Shown here: one piece after another, positions 36,385 to 48,306 of the stretch
Position numbering within the stretch: position 1 is the stretch's first letter
Layout: each line of letters starts with the position of its first letter
Translations under genes and position numbers: made by a program
The notes under the pieces: generated by a model
Seen by the model: only the letters and a program-made list of their open reading frames with translations
Told to the model about the DNA's origin: nothing
Databases searched by the model: none
Assembly: GCF_021018895.1 (NCBI RefSeq)
Contig: NC_079377.1
Span: forward strand, 9,988,501 to 10,052,500
Reading direction: 5' to 3'
Length of the DNA: 64,000 nt
Source of the DNA: Seriola aureovittata
Lineage: Eukaryota; Chordata; Actinopteri; Carangiformes; Carangidae

Positions 36385-36416
36385 TGGCCTCTTTCACTGT
36401 GGCCACTAAGAGCACA
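36374..36416. repeat. Perfect inverted repeat, 16-bp arms, 11-base loop
   Basis: Left arm TGTGCTCTTAGTGGCC (36374-36389) and right arm GGCCACTAAGAGCACA (36401-36416) are exact reverse complements. The loop is TCTTTCACTGT. The stem is too short for a typical pre-miRNA and does not continue outside the arms. It abuts the left end of the Tc1 fragment. Confidence 0.9.
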
Positions 36417-37055
36417 ACTTTTTCAAATTTTGTTTTGTTGCCGCCTTACCCTAAAACTCCCTTCATCAATCTACACTCAATACGCTGTAATGACAATGTG
36501 AAAACAGAATTTTAGGAATTTTTGCAAATTTATCAAAAAGGAAAAACTGAAATATCACCTTGACATAAATATTCAGACCCTTTGCTGTGACACTTGAAAT
36601 GTAGCTCATGTGCCTCTAATTTCTCTTGATCATCTTTTAGATGTTTCAGAGTCCACCTGTGGTCAATTCAGCTAACTGGACATGATTTGGAAAGACAAAC
36701 ACTTGTTTATATAAGGTCTCTCAGGTGACAATGCACATCAGAGCAAAAACCAAGAGGTCAAAGGAACTGCCTGCAGAGCTCAGAGACAGGATTGTGTTGA
36801 GGCACAGATGTGGGGAAGGCTACAAAAAGATTCTGCTGCATTGAAGGTTCCCAAGCGCACAGTGACCTCCATAATTCTTAAATGAAAGAAACATGGCACA
36901 ACCAGGAGAGCGAGTCTGCCTGGCCAAACTGAGCAATTGTGGGAAAAGGGCCTTGGTAAGAGAGGTGTCCAAGGACCTGATGGTCACCCTGGCTGTGCTC
37001 CAAAGATCCTGTGTGGAGATGGGAGAAACACTTTCTGAATCCACCATAGTATCAC
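36417..37055 (+). mobile_element. 5' fragment of a Tc1-like DNA transposon with broken transposase
   Basis: From about 36417 the sequence follows the terminal region of fish Tc1 elements (TGTGAAAACAG, TTTTTGCAAATTTAT, ATATTCAGACCCTTTGCT). It then enters transposase coding sequence on the plus strand: AKTKRSKELPAELRDRIVLRH (approx. 36744-36806), a region with frame breaks, then AKLSN, ALVREVSKD and LMVTLAVLQRS to about 37047. That is the N-terminal HTH/DNA-binding part only. The catalytic DDE domain and right inverted repeat are missing. Internal stops and frame shifts show it is long dead. Confidence 0.88.
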
Positions 37056-37896
37056 ATGCACCTCAGCAGCACATCCCACTTGATAAATGAGCATGTAAAA
37101 ATCCCTAAAAGAAAACACCATTTCTATTTTTAAAAAAAAGCATGTAAAAGATCTACTGTATGTACCATTTAAAATGACAGAAATCAAAGGTGATGTTAGA
37201 GAACACATGACGACACCTCTCTGCTGCTGCAGCTGTGTTTTTACTTGTGGCCTGGCCTACTGTGCGCTGCAGCTAACTGTGTTTTTATGTTGACTCATAA
37301 AAATATGAATTCACATGGGGAGTAACTCTGAAAAGTGTGACTTTCAGAAATAAAGTTTACTTTGTTGGTAGGAGGCAGTTCGTTAGTGTTAGGAGAGTGG
37401 GTTGGTTCCATTAAAATATTCCCAGTCAGTGCAACACTGAGTGTGTGGAAACTAATGGTACAACCAAATCTGCAATTCTGCAGTAACAGGTGCAAGAGCC
37501 CCATTTAACCATATCCATGGATGAAAATGCTTCTGTTTGTTTTTCCCACTGGTTAACACTTTTCACAGGGTGGCTTGTCAAACTGGGAAAAAGGAGAGTG
37601 GGAACGAAAAACAGCTCAAAACAGCAACAACACAAATCCAGCACAACCTTTTTGCAGTGAAACCACATGGACTTTTACACCACTTTACATCACATGACAC
37701 AACACAACAACAAGCCTACGTCCCATTTACAGCACTTTGTCAAACGTAAAGCATCGTTTCACCAACATCCGGAGCTGAATCTCCTCTGCTGTCAGTGACC
37801 CTGACCCCATTTATACAGCTTTCCTATCCTGCCCCTCCACCCTGCCACTGTGACCCATGTCAACAGAGCAGCAACACCTTCTTTTGACTGCTGCTG

Positions 37897-37953
<57 letters not shown>

Positions 37954-38599
37954 CTCAGTTCCCTGGAGAGGTTACTGCCCAGTGCTGTTTACCAAGACTC
38001 TCGAATTCCTTGCCAGCCTCTCTGCCGAGCACAGTGTCAAGTTCCAGTAGGTTGAACCCTGTAGAAGAAAAAACACACTGACAGGGAAAGAGAGACTAAT
38101 TTATGCAAGCGGAGCCTTATGAATCAGCCAATGTCTTCACGCAAACCACCACGCTGTGCATCACGTCGCACCTAGAAGGTCACGCGCAGCAGGGGGCAGG
38201 GGGAGACGTTCAAGAAAAAAGCATAAAGACACGATTTCAATATCCGAGTAACAACACATTAAAATTTCATAATTGCTTGACAGAATATTCTAATAGCTGC
38301 GCTGAGTTGATTGTTGGATTACTGCTGCTTTTTAAGCGTTAGCTGTTTGGATCGCACAGTTTTTTAAATAAATTTGTAAAAAGAGTGAAAATGTTCTCAG
38401 AGTCACATTTAAAGACAGAAATTATTAATAGTCACATTCTTTATTCAGTATTCAGCAATAGATGAATGCCAAATAAACAACTTGAAGTATTCTGATATTT
38501 AATATAAAGAGCTGGTATTTGAGGTCGAGCCTCCAGCTCTGGACAGATTATGAGACAATGTGCCCCTGGACACACACATGTGAAAGGCTCATTTTGCTT
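37056..38599. other. Gene-free stretch with a (CA)n tract
   Basis: No coding exon recognised. The perfect AC tract at 37901-37951 (51 bases) is the only distinct element. Frames here have no protein signature. Confidence 0.6.
37901..37951. repeat. (AC)n microsatellite
   Basis: Uninterrupted AC dinucleotide repeat of 51 bases, likely polymorphic. Confidence 0.98.
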
Positions 38600-38792
38600 C
38601 TCTTTGTGGTCAATTTATCTTTCCTCATTTTTTTTTTTTTTTTTTTTTGCATCTCTTTTTGGTCGTTTTTGAACTCTGTGCGGTCATTATTTTTTTGTTT
38701 TTCATCTTTGTGGTCATGCAGCAACTCTTTGTGGTTGTTTTTTTTTTTTTCCATTTGTCTTTGTGGCTGTTTTGTGTCTCTTTGTACTTCTT
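38600..38792. repeat. Degenerate minisatellite based on TCTTTGTGGTCATTTT
   Basis: A TCTTTGTGGTC-like word recurs about every 15-30 bases (38599, 38655, 38704, 38726, 38757, 38777), separated by T runs. This is a decayed tandem repeat. The two open frames through it (38519-38806 and the antisense one) are products of the low complexity. Confidence 0.75.
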
Positions 38793-39955
38793 TCTCATTC
38801 AGTTAAGCTTGAGGCAGGTGAGAACGGCACCTTTCAAAGTGTTGGTTGTCACATTGGTGACAACAAATTAAAAATACATGATGAAAACCACATCACAAGT
38901 TTGTCTGGTTTTCAGACACTGTCTCCCTGCTCATTTTGGTGCAGTTTCCTTTCGGTGGCTCAGATTACATTCGCAGACCTAATGAGCTACACATAGAGTA
39001 CAGCTGAAGAGGACTGAGGTCATGTTTACACCGAGCAGGATCAGAGAGTTTTACTCTAAGGCCATGTCCACACTTCTTGCAGATGAACTTTAAAACACTT
39101 TTTCTCCTCAGTTTTGACCTTGCTATTGTTTTTGTGCTTTTATGTTCACAGCAGAGAAAATTATTTGAAAATGCTGGTGAACGTGTAAAACCCTTGACAT
39201 GTACACAGTAATGACTCGACTCCACATTAGTAGAAGATGGACTAAATCTTTTTTTAGAGCAACAGAGGAGCAGATGAGAACAGGTGTCATTCAGACCTGT
39301 GTGAACAAGGCGTAACAGACTTTAGGTGGGATTGTGCCCCACGCTGTCACCTTCGCTTGCTTTCTAACTGTACGTCGTTAGAGGTTCCTTTTTTAGGGAC
39401 AAGGTTCTTCTTACCTCTGGGTGGAAGGCTGTTGACCTGTCAGCATCCCGCTGGTTATCAGGGCACACAAGGAGAGTGTGAGAAACACAGCACAACCCAA
39501 GATGACGTGATACAGTACGACATCACGCAGCATAAAAAACAGCGCTGCACAGTCTATCATGAAACAATGGAACGCAACATGAAACACAACTCAACATGGA
39601 ATTACACAAAAGGAGCACAGACATCAGTAAAACACATCGGGGCTGAGTCAGAACAGGCCTGCAGTCATTACTGAAAGTGGTGGAAGCAGCAATTGGTGTC
39701 AAATGCTGTTTACTTGTTATTTCCACATATAGTGACATTTTCCAGGGAGCGAGTTCAAGAGCGAGCGCACATCAGTGTGGCATTTGAGGTAATTGGCAAC
39801 GGGGGCACCTAGTGTGTTCTGAGAGTCCCTTTGTTTTATTCTTCACCGAAGCCGCTGTTCAGCAGTGAACGACTTCCTTCCATCTGTCAAACTTAACAGT
39901 CATCTGTAAGTTTTGCTGTTGCTAAATAGCCAGTGTTGGTATTAACAGCTGTTTA
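38793..39955. other. Gene-free stretch
   Basis: No exon, RNA gene or clear repeat. 39480-39640 has loosely repetitive ACAACATGAAACACA-type text, perhaps a worn tandem repeat. Confidence 0.5.
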
Positions 39956-40345
39956 CTTACCAGTCTTGCCAAGAGCTTCAGCCATTCTTGGATCGTCACG
40001 AGACAAGAGGTTTTATAATACGTCCTTTGAGCAGCGATACGTCTTCAGGTCAGACTGGATGCTTTAGTGAGTTAATTAAAAAATGACGAGACAGATCGAC
40101 TGGGCTGGAGCTAGCTGGTTAGCATGCTAATGTCAGTAGAAGAGAATAAGGGACAGAAATAGAAACAAAACAAAACTGTTGCTTTCCCCCGCTGGAGACA
40201 GAAACTTGGCGAGTAAAGTAATGAAGTTTGATGCTGAACTCACAATGTTCCCTCTAGACTGGTGAGTAAACAGCTGTTTATGGCATGTTATTGGCAATAG
40301 CAAAACTTACAAATCGTTCTCTAAGCAAACTCCTTTAAAGATTAG
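39956..40345. repeat. Probable dispersed teleost repeat
   Basis: Phrases GAGCTAGCTGGTTAGCATGC, AGAGAATAAGGGACAGAAAT, CCCCGCTGGAGACAGAAACT, GTTTGATGCTGAACTCACAA and GACTGGTGAGTAAACAGCTG follow a percomorph interspersed repeat I recall. Non-coding. Boundaries approximate. Confidence 0.5.
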
Positions 40346-40843
40346 TGTAAATTTTGCCAATTTAAATTAAACTTAAACAATTCTTTGTTTATTTGCAATT
40401 GATAGTTTGATCTGAGGAGAATTAGCTGTCTCTGCAGAATCCTCATTGTTGATTCTTTGAGAGCCAATTTTTTTTTTTTGCTATTATTTCCTTGATAAGC
40501 TTCTGGCTGAAATGATTATTTTGTCCAAATTAGTCAGAGGTGAGTGAGTTTTAGAAAACAACCTCTCAAAGTCATATAAATGAGCTCAAACTTAAACTGT
40601 AATTGAACTTGGTGTAACTCTGCACTGCAGCTCACTGCACTTTACCGTATGAGCAACTTCGCCCCAAACGGCTCAGGTTTACTCCATTTCATTTGACTCT
40701 ACATTCTTAGACATGAATTATTTTAGTTCTTACTGTGCTAATTTTTTGTGAAGTTGTGTTTGATCAAATTGCTTGAATTTTTTCTGTCAAGTAATTAATA
40801 CAAGGTTTTATTACTTAATCACAGAAGTACTGTAACTCTGCAA

Positions 40844-41105
40844 CCTTCATCATTTTCATCATTAATAAGTCTCTCTTAATATTTTCTTTAATAATCAATT
40901 GATAATTTAGTGTATAATATGTCTTTCTGACCCAGTCAAAAAACCCCAAAATATTGAATTTACTATCAGAAAACAAGCAAATATTCACATTTGAGAAGCT
41001 AGTGCTATTTTTAAATGATTTAAGATGATTAAGCAAATATAACATTTATTGTCAATACATTTTTTTGCCAACTGTCTAATTGATTAATCAACCAGTCTTT
41101 TCAGC
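40844..41105. mobile_element. Non-autonomous element with ATTGATTAAT-type ends
   Basis: The ends carry TAATAATCAATTGATAA and CTAATTGATTAATCAACCAG. The interior has CAAAATATTGAATTTACTAT, AGAAAACAAGCAAATATTCA and CATTTGAGAAGCTAG, the order found in a very common fish MITE-like repeat. No coding capacity. Short pieces with the same kind of end recur near 62300-62345 and 63845-63895. Confidence 0.65.
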
Positions 41106-43340
41106 TATCGAGTAGAGGGTCAAAAACAAGTTTCATCTTGACCATGTCTGTGAGTTCCTCTAAAAAAGCTGAAAAAGTGGGCAAATTATTTTACTGCTGG
41201 TTGTACTCTACTACAGACTACATATGCACACTCCACTCTTCCTTTTGTCTTCAGTTGGTATTTCTTTATCTTGTTCCTTGAGTAACTTTACACTCTCTTC
41301 CTGAACTTACAATACTTGCTGATAAAGTTGACATTTCTGACATCTCCCTCCATACCTCAGTTTATTTTACTTCACAGTGGACGTTCAAAAGTGTATTTGT
41401 GCATTAATTCATAACTTCAGCCTATGTGTGATAAATGTAAAAGCAAAAGTGGAAGAACTTGGAGGAACTAGGAGGACCAGAGTGATCGTTTTTGGCTTGA
41501 AGACTTAGAAAAATCAAGGCTCCACACTCAAGGGCACTGCGAGAATCTCATATCACGAACAAGGAAGTGACGGCCAAGGAGACTGAGAGAGAGCCAAAAG
41601 AGTTCAACATGACAAAGCAGAGATAACGACACACACTCACACTCACACACACACACCCTCAACACACATGTACTGTACACCTCCACAGAGGACTTCTGCT
41701 TCCTAATCTACTTACTTAATCCTCTCCGTTCATGAGGGGTTTCTATGAGAGTGCGGTGGATCTGGGATACTCTCACTTCAGCAGGTTATAATCATTTCCA
41801 TATGCCCTCTAATCACTCTTCCTCACTCCCACTCATAAGGCGTTTTGCAGTATGAGCACCATGAGGCTGGCATGTTAATGAACGTGGGATAAACAAGCAA
41901 CCGACAAACAGGGGAGTCATTATTATGAATTATTAGGCGGAATTTATGCAGTCTTGTTTTTAATGGCATATGACCTTGAGGCTGTCCGCTCTCTCTCAAT
42001 TCTCAATTACACACACATACATAATAATGCACGCACACGCACACACACACACACACACGCACACATGCATGCAATTTGTAGACAGGGCAATGCTCCTGAC
42101 AGCTTATCAGGGCAGGAATTCACGGGTCCTTGGACACCCGAAATGCATCACGGAGATATCGCATTAAGAGAGTTAACCCTTTCGCATCCAGGCGGGACAC
42201 CAACCTTGTTCACTGAAATCTCACAGCAAAGAGGTTTTGCGCAACAATAGACTTCTACATCGCTGCCTGAGCCAAAAAAAAAAAAGGAAAAAAAAAAGCT
42301 CTCATTCTCACATACTCATCTTTTCTGCCATGTTTGATCAGGCGCTGTGCTGTTTGATGCTCTTACTGTATGTATGGCCCTTGTTAGAAGTGCCTGTAGT
42401 TCTTCAGTTTGATCAACAGGTGTCAGAGAGCACTTCTCTTTCATATGTGGGATTGAGCTCCGCGTTCCAACTGTGAAAAGCCAGCTGGTCTTTGATCACT
42501 GATTCATTCTGATCCAGCGCTAAAGAATAATCGGTGTTGTGAAAATGGGACACAGGCCTGGTTACAGCCTCGGTGGAGGCTAGTGAGCTCAAATTATAAT
42601 GTCCAAAGAGCGACAGATGTACAGGAATCTTTCTTTGTTTTCAGGTCTTTGCGTATAAAGATTTTGGAGCTTTTATGTTATTTTTCACTTTGCCCCACTT
42701 CAGAAAATACAGTTAATGAATTACTTGACTAGTTCTGGGACCCATTCGACAGTCTATTACGCATGTGTTTGAATAAATGGGAGGAAAAAGCCAATATTCA
42801 TTCATGCTGCCCATTTGATGAACAGATTTCTCCCACAAATGGCAATCTCTTTTTATGAGATAATTGCTACCAATTAGCAAGTAGTGATAATAACAGTGCT
42901 TGTTGAAAATATTTTCAAATGTTCGCTGGATACCTTAAGAGTCATTCAGAGGTAAAATATGAATTTGGAACTATTATTGTTTTCCTCAGTGTTCAAACAC
43001 AAGGCTGAAACACAGAAGTCCTCAATGTTTCATTTTTATCTGAGTGCCAATCAGTCAGTCACACAGTCTGTGTCCAGTCTGCTCTGTGCCGAGTGCTGGT
43101 CCAAATGAGACACAAAAAAGATCTTAGGAAAGTTTGCAGTCATTTAAATCTTTTTGTTCCAAATGTCTCAACATTATCTCCAGCACAGTAGCTAAAATAT
43201 GTTTACTACAGGCAGATCTGCTCACAACTTCTCCCCTTCATGCAATTCCAGCAGATTTTTTGGCTTCTACCAACATCAAAGAATCCCTCTCAGTGCCAGC
43301 TGGACTGCAACAGCAGAGCTGGTATTGGCTGCGTGTGTTT

Positions 43341-43391
<51 letters not shown>

Positions 43392-46199
43392 GAAGAGAGT
43401 GGGAGACTTGGACAGAGGCCCAGCCCTTGGCATATTTGTGTTGATAAACACATCTTAGCACACCTTTTTCTCTGGATTCGGTGACGTTTACCCAGAAGAA
43501 GAGGTGTTGTTGTTCACTGAGGACACTTCTCACTGAAGGACAGATATTCTTTTGCATTTTTGCTACTGGGCGGCTCTACGGGCCGATTCACTAGAGTCTC
43601 TAAAACACTCCTGGCTACTCATTTTCTACGGGACATCTGAGAATGGCACTGTCTGTACCTGCTGGGCACAAACTGAGCTCTGTGGGCGAGTCTGGCCCTG
43701 GACGTCTAGCACCTTGAATTCATTAGCTGAAAGGAATGCTCTGCTTTTATCTAACCAGTCTACTCTATAGTTTTATCAGTCAGACTTACAAGAAGCAAGA
43801 TAGAGAACTTTGCATGAGCCAAAAGGTGATGAGAGAGACTTGTGGGGTAACAGTTAAATCTGTTCCACAGTCTTAGCTACAGTGCTGTCTTCATCCACTG
43901 TATAAATAATTTGGTTGCTATTTAAACCTGTATGGCCCATAATGCAGGAATCTTCAGTTTCTCATGTCTCTGTGTATAAGACAGAGTCATGTGCAGAGGA
44001 CAGCTGGTGTCGCCCATCAAAATACAGAAGCAGCTGGGACTCCTGGTGGCGACCAAATATGCTAATTAAAAATTGAAAATCAGAAAGGCTACAATTTTAA
44101 TGAGACGTGAATCATTATATGACATTTAATAAGCCCAGTGAAAACATTAAGACAGCAAATCGCAATTTGGGCAAAGCGCAGTTTCTAGTTGAGTGTAAAG
44201 GTTAATTATTGTTTGTTTGGCTGAGGCACCTTAGTAACACTTAAAGGGATTTCTGTGTGGTTAAAACATGCATCTAATACCGTCCTCCATGCCACCAGAC
44301 TCCATGTACTAATAAGAATAATGAAGATAAGAGGAACCCCAGGGTTAAGGCACCAACCGTGAACTGCAGCGTGCCCAGTTTGAGTCTATCCGAGGACCTT
44401 TGTTGCATCTCGTTCTCTCTACCCTCATTTCCTCTAATCTCGCTGTGAACTCAGTAATAAAGTAAAAAACTATAGCTCAGAAAATACACTAAATTGGATC
44501 ATGAGAACCAATGAATCTGTTCATTACTACACTCCTGAAATGAGCATAAACAGCAACAATAAGTGGAAACACCTATGTGGGTAGATCATGGAAAAACACT
44601 TGAATTGGTTCTCATCATATTAATCAGGTGCTAAAGGGCATCTAACCGATCATTACATTTTTTAAAAGTACAAATCTGCTTTTATTTTGGTACTTACACA
44701 AGTAACACATCATACAGACCTGACAGTGGATCTAAATTTGTGGCGGTGTCATGCCAAAATTTAACTAAAAAAACAAACAAAAAAAAACTAACTTAAGCCA
44801 TTAAATATTGTAACTGAAACGCCCAGGTGACTGTTCGGTGTATTTGTGGCTATAACGAACTGTCCCAGCGAGCGCTCAGTTGCATCATTAAAGCAAGTCA
44901 AAAAGTCTGCTGTGAAAAAGGTCTCCGATCTCATTACTCAGGCCTCTCCTGCTACAAGTGTTTGTGCTAAACTAATCTAATCAAACCCTTGACCAGGAGG
45001 GAAATATTATATTAACCTTTTCATCTAAATTATGAGAAAGCAAACAGATTTTAAGTGGTCAGTATCACAACACAGACTGGTTTCTTGATAATGACTCAGG
45101 AATTAACATAGCTAAATAGAGAATACTGCAAGACTATTTGCAGTTGCAAACGCAACCCCTGAAAAACCTGACTTTGCATGAAAGAACAACGCTGAAAAGA
45201 GGTAACGATGTCGTGACCTGAAGAATGAACAACTCATACAGATGCCGTCATACCAGCTGTCACAGAATAAAATTGTAATTGGCACAAAGAAGGAGAGGAA
45301 GCACCTTCACTTTGAGCAGCCTAATCTTGTTCTGTTTCTTCTCAGTTGCTGTTGAATTTTGGCCTCTGCTGTGCCGAACATGAATTTTACATGGATTGTG
45401 CAGATGTACGATGATCTCCCGTTGTTTTGCTGATGTTTCAAGGATCTCAAGTGATGAAAGGCAAAGTCAATGGCTTTAATGATTATTGTGCACACTGTTT
45501 GCTGGGAAGGATTTTTAAAGCAGCAGAACCATAAATACCACCAGATAACCACATTGATTCACTTGTCTCAAAGTCATTCTTCTGTCTAAATGTTTATTAG
45601 TATTTTAGTCAGTTTCTTTATAACCTACGCAATGTTATTCATTGAAGACTCAGTTCTTGTCTGGGCTTGTCTAAAGCCTATAATATGAAAATCAGCAAAT
45701 ATGATCAATTCTTCATCGTACTGCTTTTATTGAAGGGTGCCACATGATGTGTCACCCGAAACCCTGTGAAAACCAGCCTCCATTTACCTTCCCTTCTTCT
45801 CACTGTAAAAAAAAACCCCAAAAAACACTGACAGATATATTCAATTGTAATCTGCCAATAAAAACACACACACACAAACATACGCGCGTCACCTGAGAGA
45901 GACTGTTCAACAACCTGCAGGACTGGCGATGTGGGCGTCTCGTCTGGTTTCTCAGAACCGCTGCAGCAGGATGCTCAAATGGCTGCAGCCACACAGCTGG
46001 GTCTGCCGGTGGTCAGCCATAGTTAAGTGGCTCAGGCAGCAAACAAACAGCTGAAGAACAAACCAACACCCACAACGAAGGAGGGGCTGGCAGTCCCCTG
46101 CTTCAGATTAACAGTCTGCTGTTGTAACGCCATCCATCCAGCAAATCTGCCCTCCATCCCCTCCCTTAATTAAGTTGAAAAGGGGGGGAGTGAGAAGGT
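41106..46199. other. Gene-free stretch with simple repeats
   Basis: No protein exon recognised over 5 kb. Simple repeats: CA at 41629-41657, CA at 42012-42068, GT followed by GA at 43341-43392. Elsewhere moderate-complexity AT-rich DNA, some of which (42,740-42,960 and 44,080-44,460) reads like conserved non-coding sequence. Conservation cannot be seen from one sequence. Confidence 0.5.
43341..43392. repeat. Compound (GT)n(GA)n microsatellite
   Basis: GT repeats run directly into GA repeats at about 43371. The open frames across it are low-complexity artefacts. Confidence 0.95.
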
Positions 46200-46812
46200 C
46201 ATTAAGCACTTATTTATTTGGCGAACCACTGGTACCGAATGGCAATTGTATTCTTCTGACTGGGTCACATAATTGGTCCGAACAATGATAAGCTTAGTGT
46301 CATGCAGAGTGATGGGCAAGGGCACTTGGGGGTGCTGTAAATTGTGCTATGCCTGTGGTACACAAACTTTGATCATTACGTCCTCAGCAGGGAACGGCGC
46401 TGATGAATACCCGTGTTGACCTCAAAACCTCCGAGCGCATTCTGCAAGCTGCTGCTGAAGTTGGCTCACACATAATACTTTATTGCAGGAAATGAAAAGA
46501 GGATAGGTGTCCTGTGAGAAGTGGTCGTACCGAATGCGATTACATCACTAAACAAGAAAGAGGAGGAGAGGATTCAATTTGGGAAGGAGTGTATCACACG
46601 GGCATGGTGGCCCTTGTGCTTGTCAGAGATTGGGAGAGAGAAGCGTTAATCATGGCACACCGCTCGCATCTCCCCGGCTCCAGCTTCGGCTGTTTGAGCA
46701 TTCTGCGAACTGAAATACAGTCGGTGTCAGAGAAAAGGTCAATGACATTGTTAGGAGGCCCTGTGAGGACTCCGAACAGGTGCTCTTTCCTAGACAGATA
46801 TAAACTATAAGA
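46200..46812. other. Moderate-complexity block, candidate non-coding element
   Basis: Higher-complexity, GC-richer DNA than its surroundings with few simple repeats. It includes a 98-codon frame (46514-46810) that lacks any domain signature. It could be a conserved regulatory element of the gene desert. Only comparison would show this. Confidence 0.25.
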
Positions 46813-47237
46813 TGCCGTGCTATTCTACACTCTGCTCAGGAAGTGATCAGCAAGTCCTTAAGGTCAGAACTTTCACACAAACCAGATCAGAAATGATGTA
46901 ATTTACTGTAATTTGTAGAAGGGCATTTCAGGGGCTTTCCAAATCAGGGGAGTTTAGCTACAATCCTGAAGATAAAAAAAAAAAAGGAATTAAACCCCTG
47001 TTTATGGTCTGCATTTTTCAGTCATAGCCAGTTATTGTGTTTACATCTAGAAATGATCTTGCTGCATAGTAGATTTGATTGGTAGTTGCGGAGCCCTGTG
47101 CTGCATTCATACTGCCTACCTAATCATGAGGGATTCCCAGTAAATGATGCTTGCATGTAATCCTTTGCAAGATAATCTCATTAATATCAGCCTCACTGTT
47201 TACTGTCATATAGCTTATATTAATGCAAATGGTGCAT

Positions 47238-47253
47238 CCTGCTGCTGCTGCTG
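47238..47253. repeat. (CTG)5 short tract
   Basis: Five CTG units in non-coding DNA. Confidence 0.8.
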
Positions 47254-47784
47254 CTTTACATTAAAAGTGCTCAACTGGCGAAATGTTGCCTGACTTTCAT
47301 TGTGAGTCACCTACAGCAGACACAGTATGTTCAGCATCTACTCAACAATGTTCTTTTTCTGCATTGTTTTTTTGTTTTTTGACAGTTTGGTCAGTTTTTT
47401 TTATTTTGCAAAGGAGTAATGGAACAAGACAGAGCAGCCACAGTGTGCTGCACACACACCTCCAACTCCTCAGCAAGGTAACCAACTCTACTCTGTCCTG
47501 CTGTGCCCTACTCACCTTGGTAACTGTTGGTGTCACCTGGGGTCTGAAGTCTTAAGGATTTCAACTTTAAACGAAAGGATCAGAAGACAGTTCTGCATGA
47601 CGTGTTGATGTGTGGGCCTGCAAACTCTCTGATGGTTGACTTGCAGTAAATGTTGCTGCAGATTCACTTGTGTTAAGTCTGTTACCGGCTTGGGGTGGCT
47701 GTTAGTAGCTAAACAGGTCTGCTCTGTTGTAGCCAACTAGAGTTATCTTTCAGACCTGGAATGTTTTTTGCAGAGATGCTGCAG

Positions 47785-48306
47785 TCGTCCACTCCAAAAC
47801 TGCAATCACTCCTCCCAGCAGAGAACCACACCAGTTCAGCCTCCTCTATGCTGCAGACCTTTTTACTCCAAGGAGTTTAAATGTTGGCACCAATGAGCGG
47901 CCAAGCGAATCCCCGGCACCCAACCTCAGCTGGCTCACAGCGAGCCCTGCAGCCATTGTTCCTGCATTCGAAGATCAGTTCTGAATATTTTGGCCCTTCT
48001 GCGTATTTGGCTCCCTCAGTTCCAGCAGGACCACTTGCTCTGTAGACTCCGATGTTAACACCATGTCTGGGTGAAGCGAACTGGTCACAATGTTCCCTGG
48101 AAACTTGAGCTGCCTCCCTAGGTCGACCCGCGCAGAGGCGGGACCACCCTCCCGTGGAGTCAGCCTAATGTTGTGCCGTTTACCCAGCTCTGATGAAAGT
48201 GATGGAACGTTTGGGGGCGCGCTGGTGCTTGCTGTTCTGAATCGCTGTGCTGACGGTGTTTGCCAATGACCTTAGAACTTGATCGTGGCGCCAGCGGCAT
48301 CGCCCT
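47785..48306 (-). pseudogene. Frameshifted remnant of a mobile-element-associated protein with nuclease-like ELTVP region
   Basis: Read on the minus strand, broken frames give in order: WRHDQVLRSLANTVSTAIQN (about 48289-48230), KRSITFIRAG, then after a shift VDLGRQLKFPGNIVTSSLHP and DMVLTSESTEQVVLLELREP (down to about 48014), then after a stop EPAEVGCRGFA (about 47940-47908) and EEAELVWFSAG. I recall the same order in a widespread fish and invertebrate protein found in repetitive copies (RPDIVL...VVLLELTVPWEER...VEVGCRGFAG). Its D...ELTVPWE pattern resembles a PD-(D/E)XK-type nuclease core. This copy has at least one stop and several shifts and is truncated upstream, so it is dead. Confidence 0.7.

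Noticed and set aside
36374..36416. The hairpin as a microRNA precursor
   Set aside because: The stem stops at 16 bp with no extension, too short for a normal pre-miRNA.
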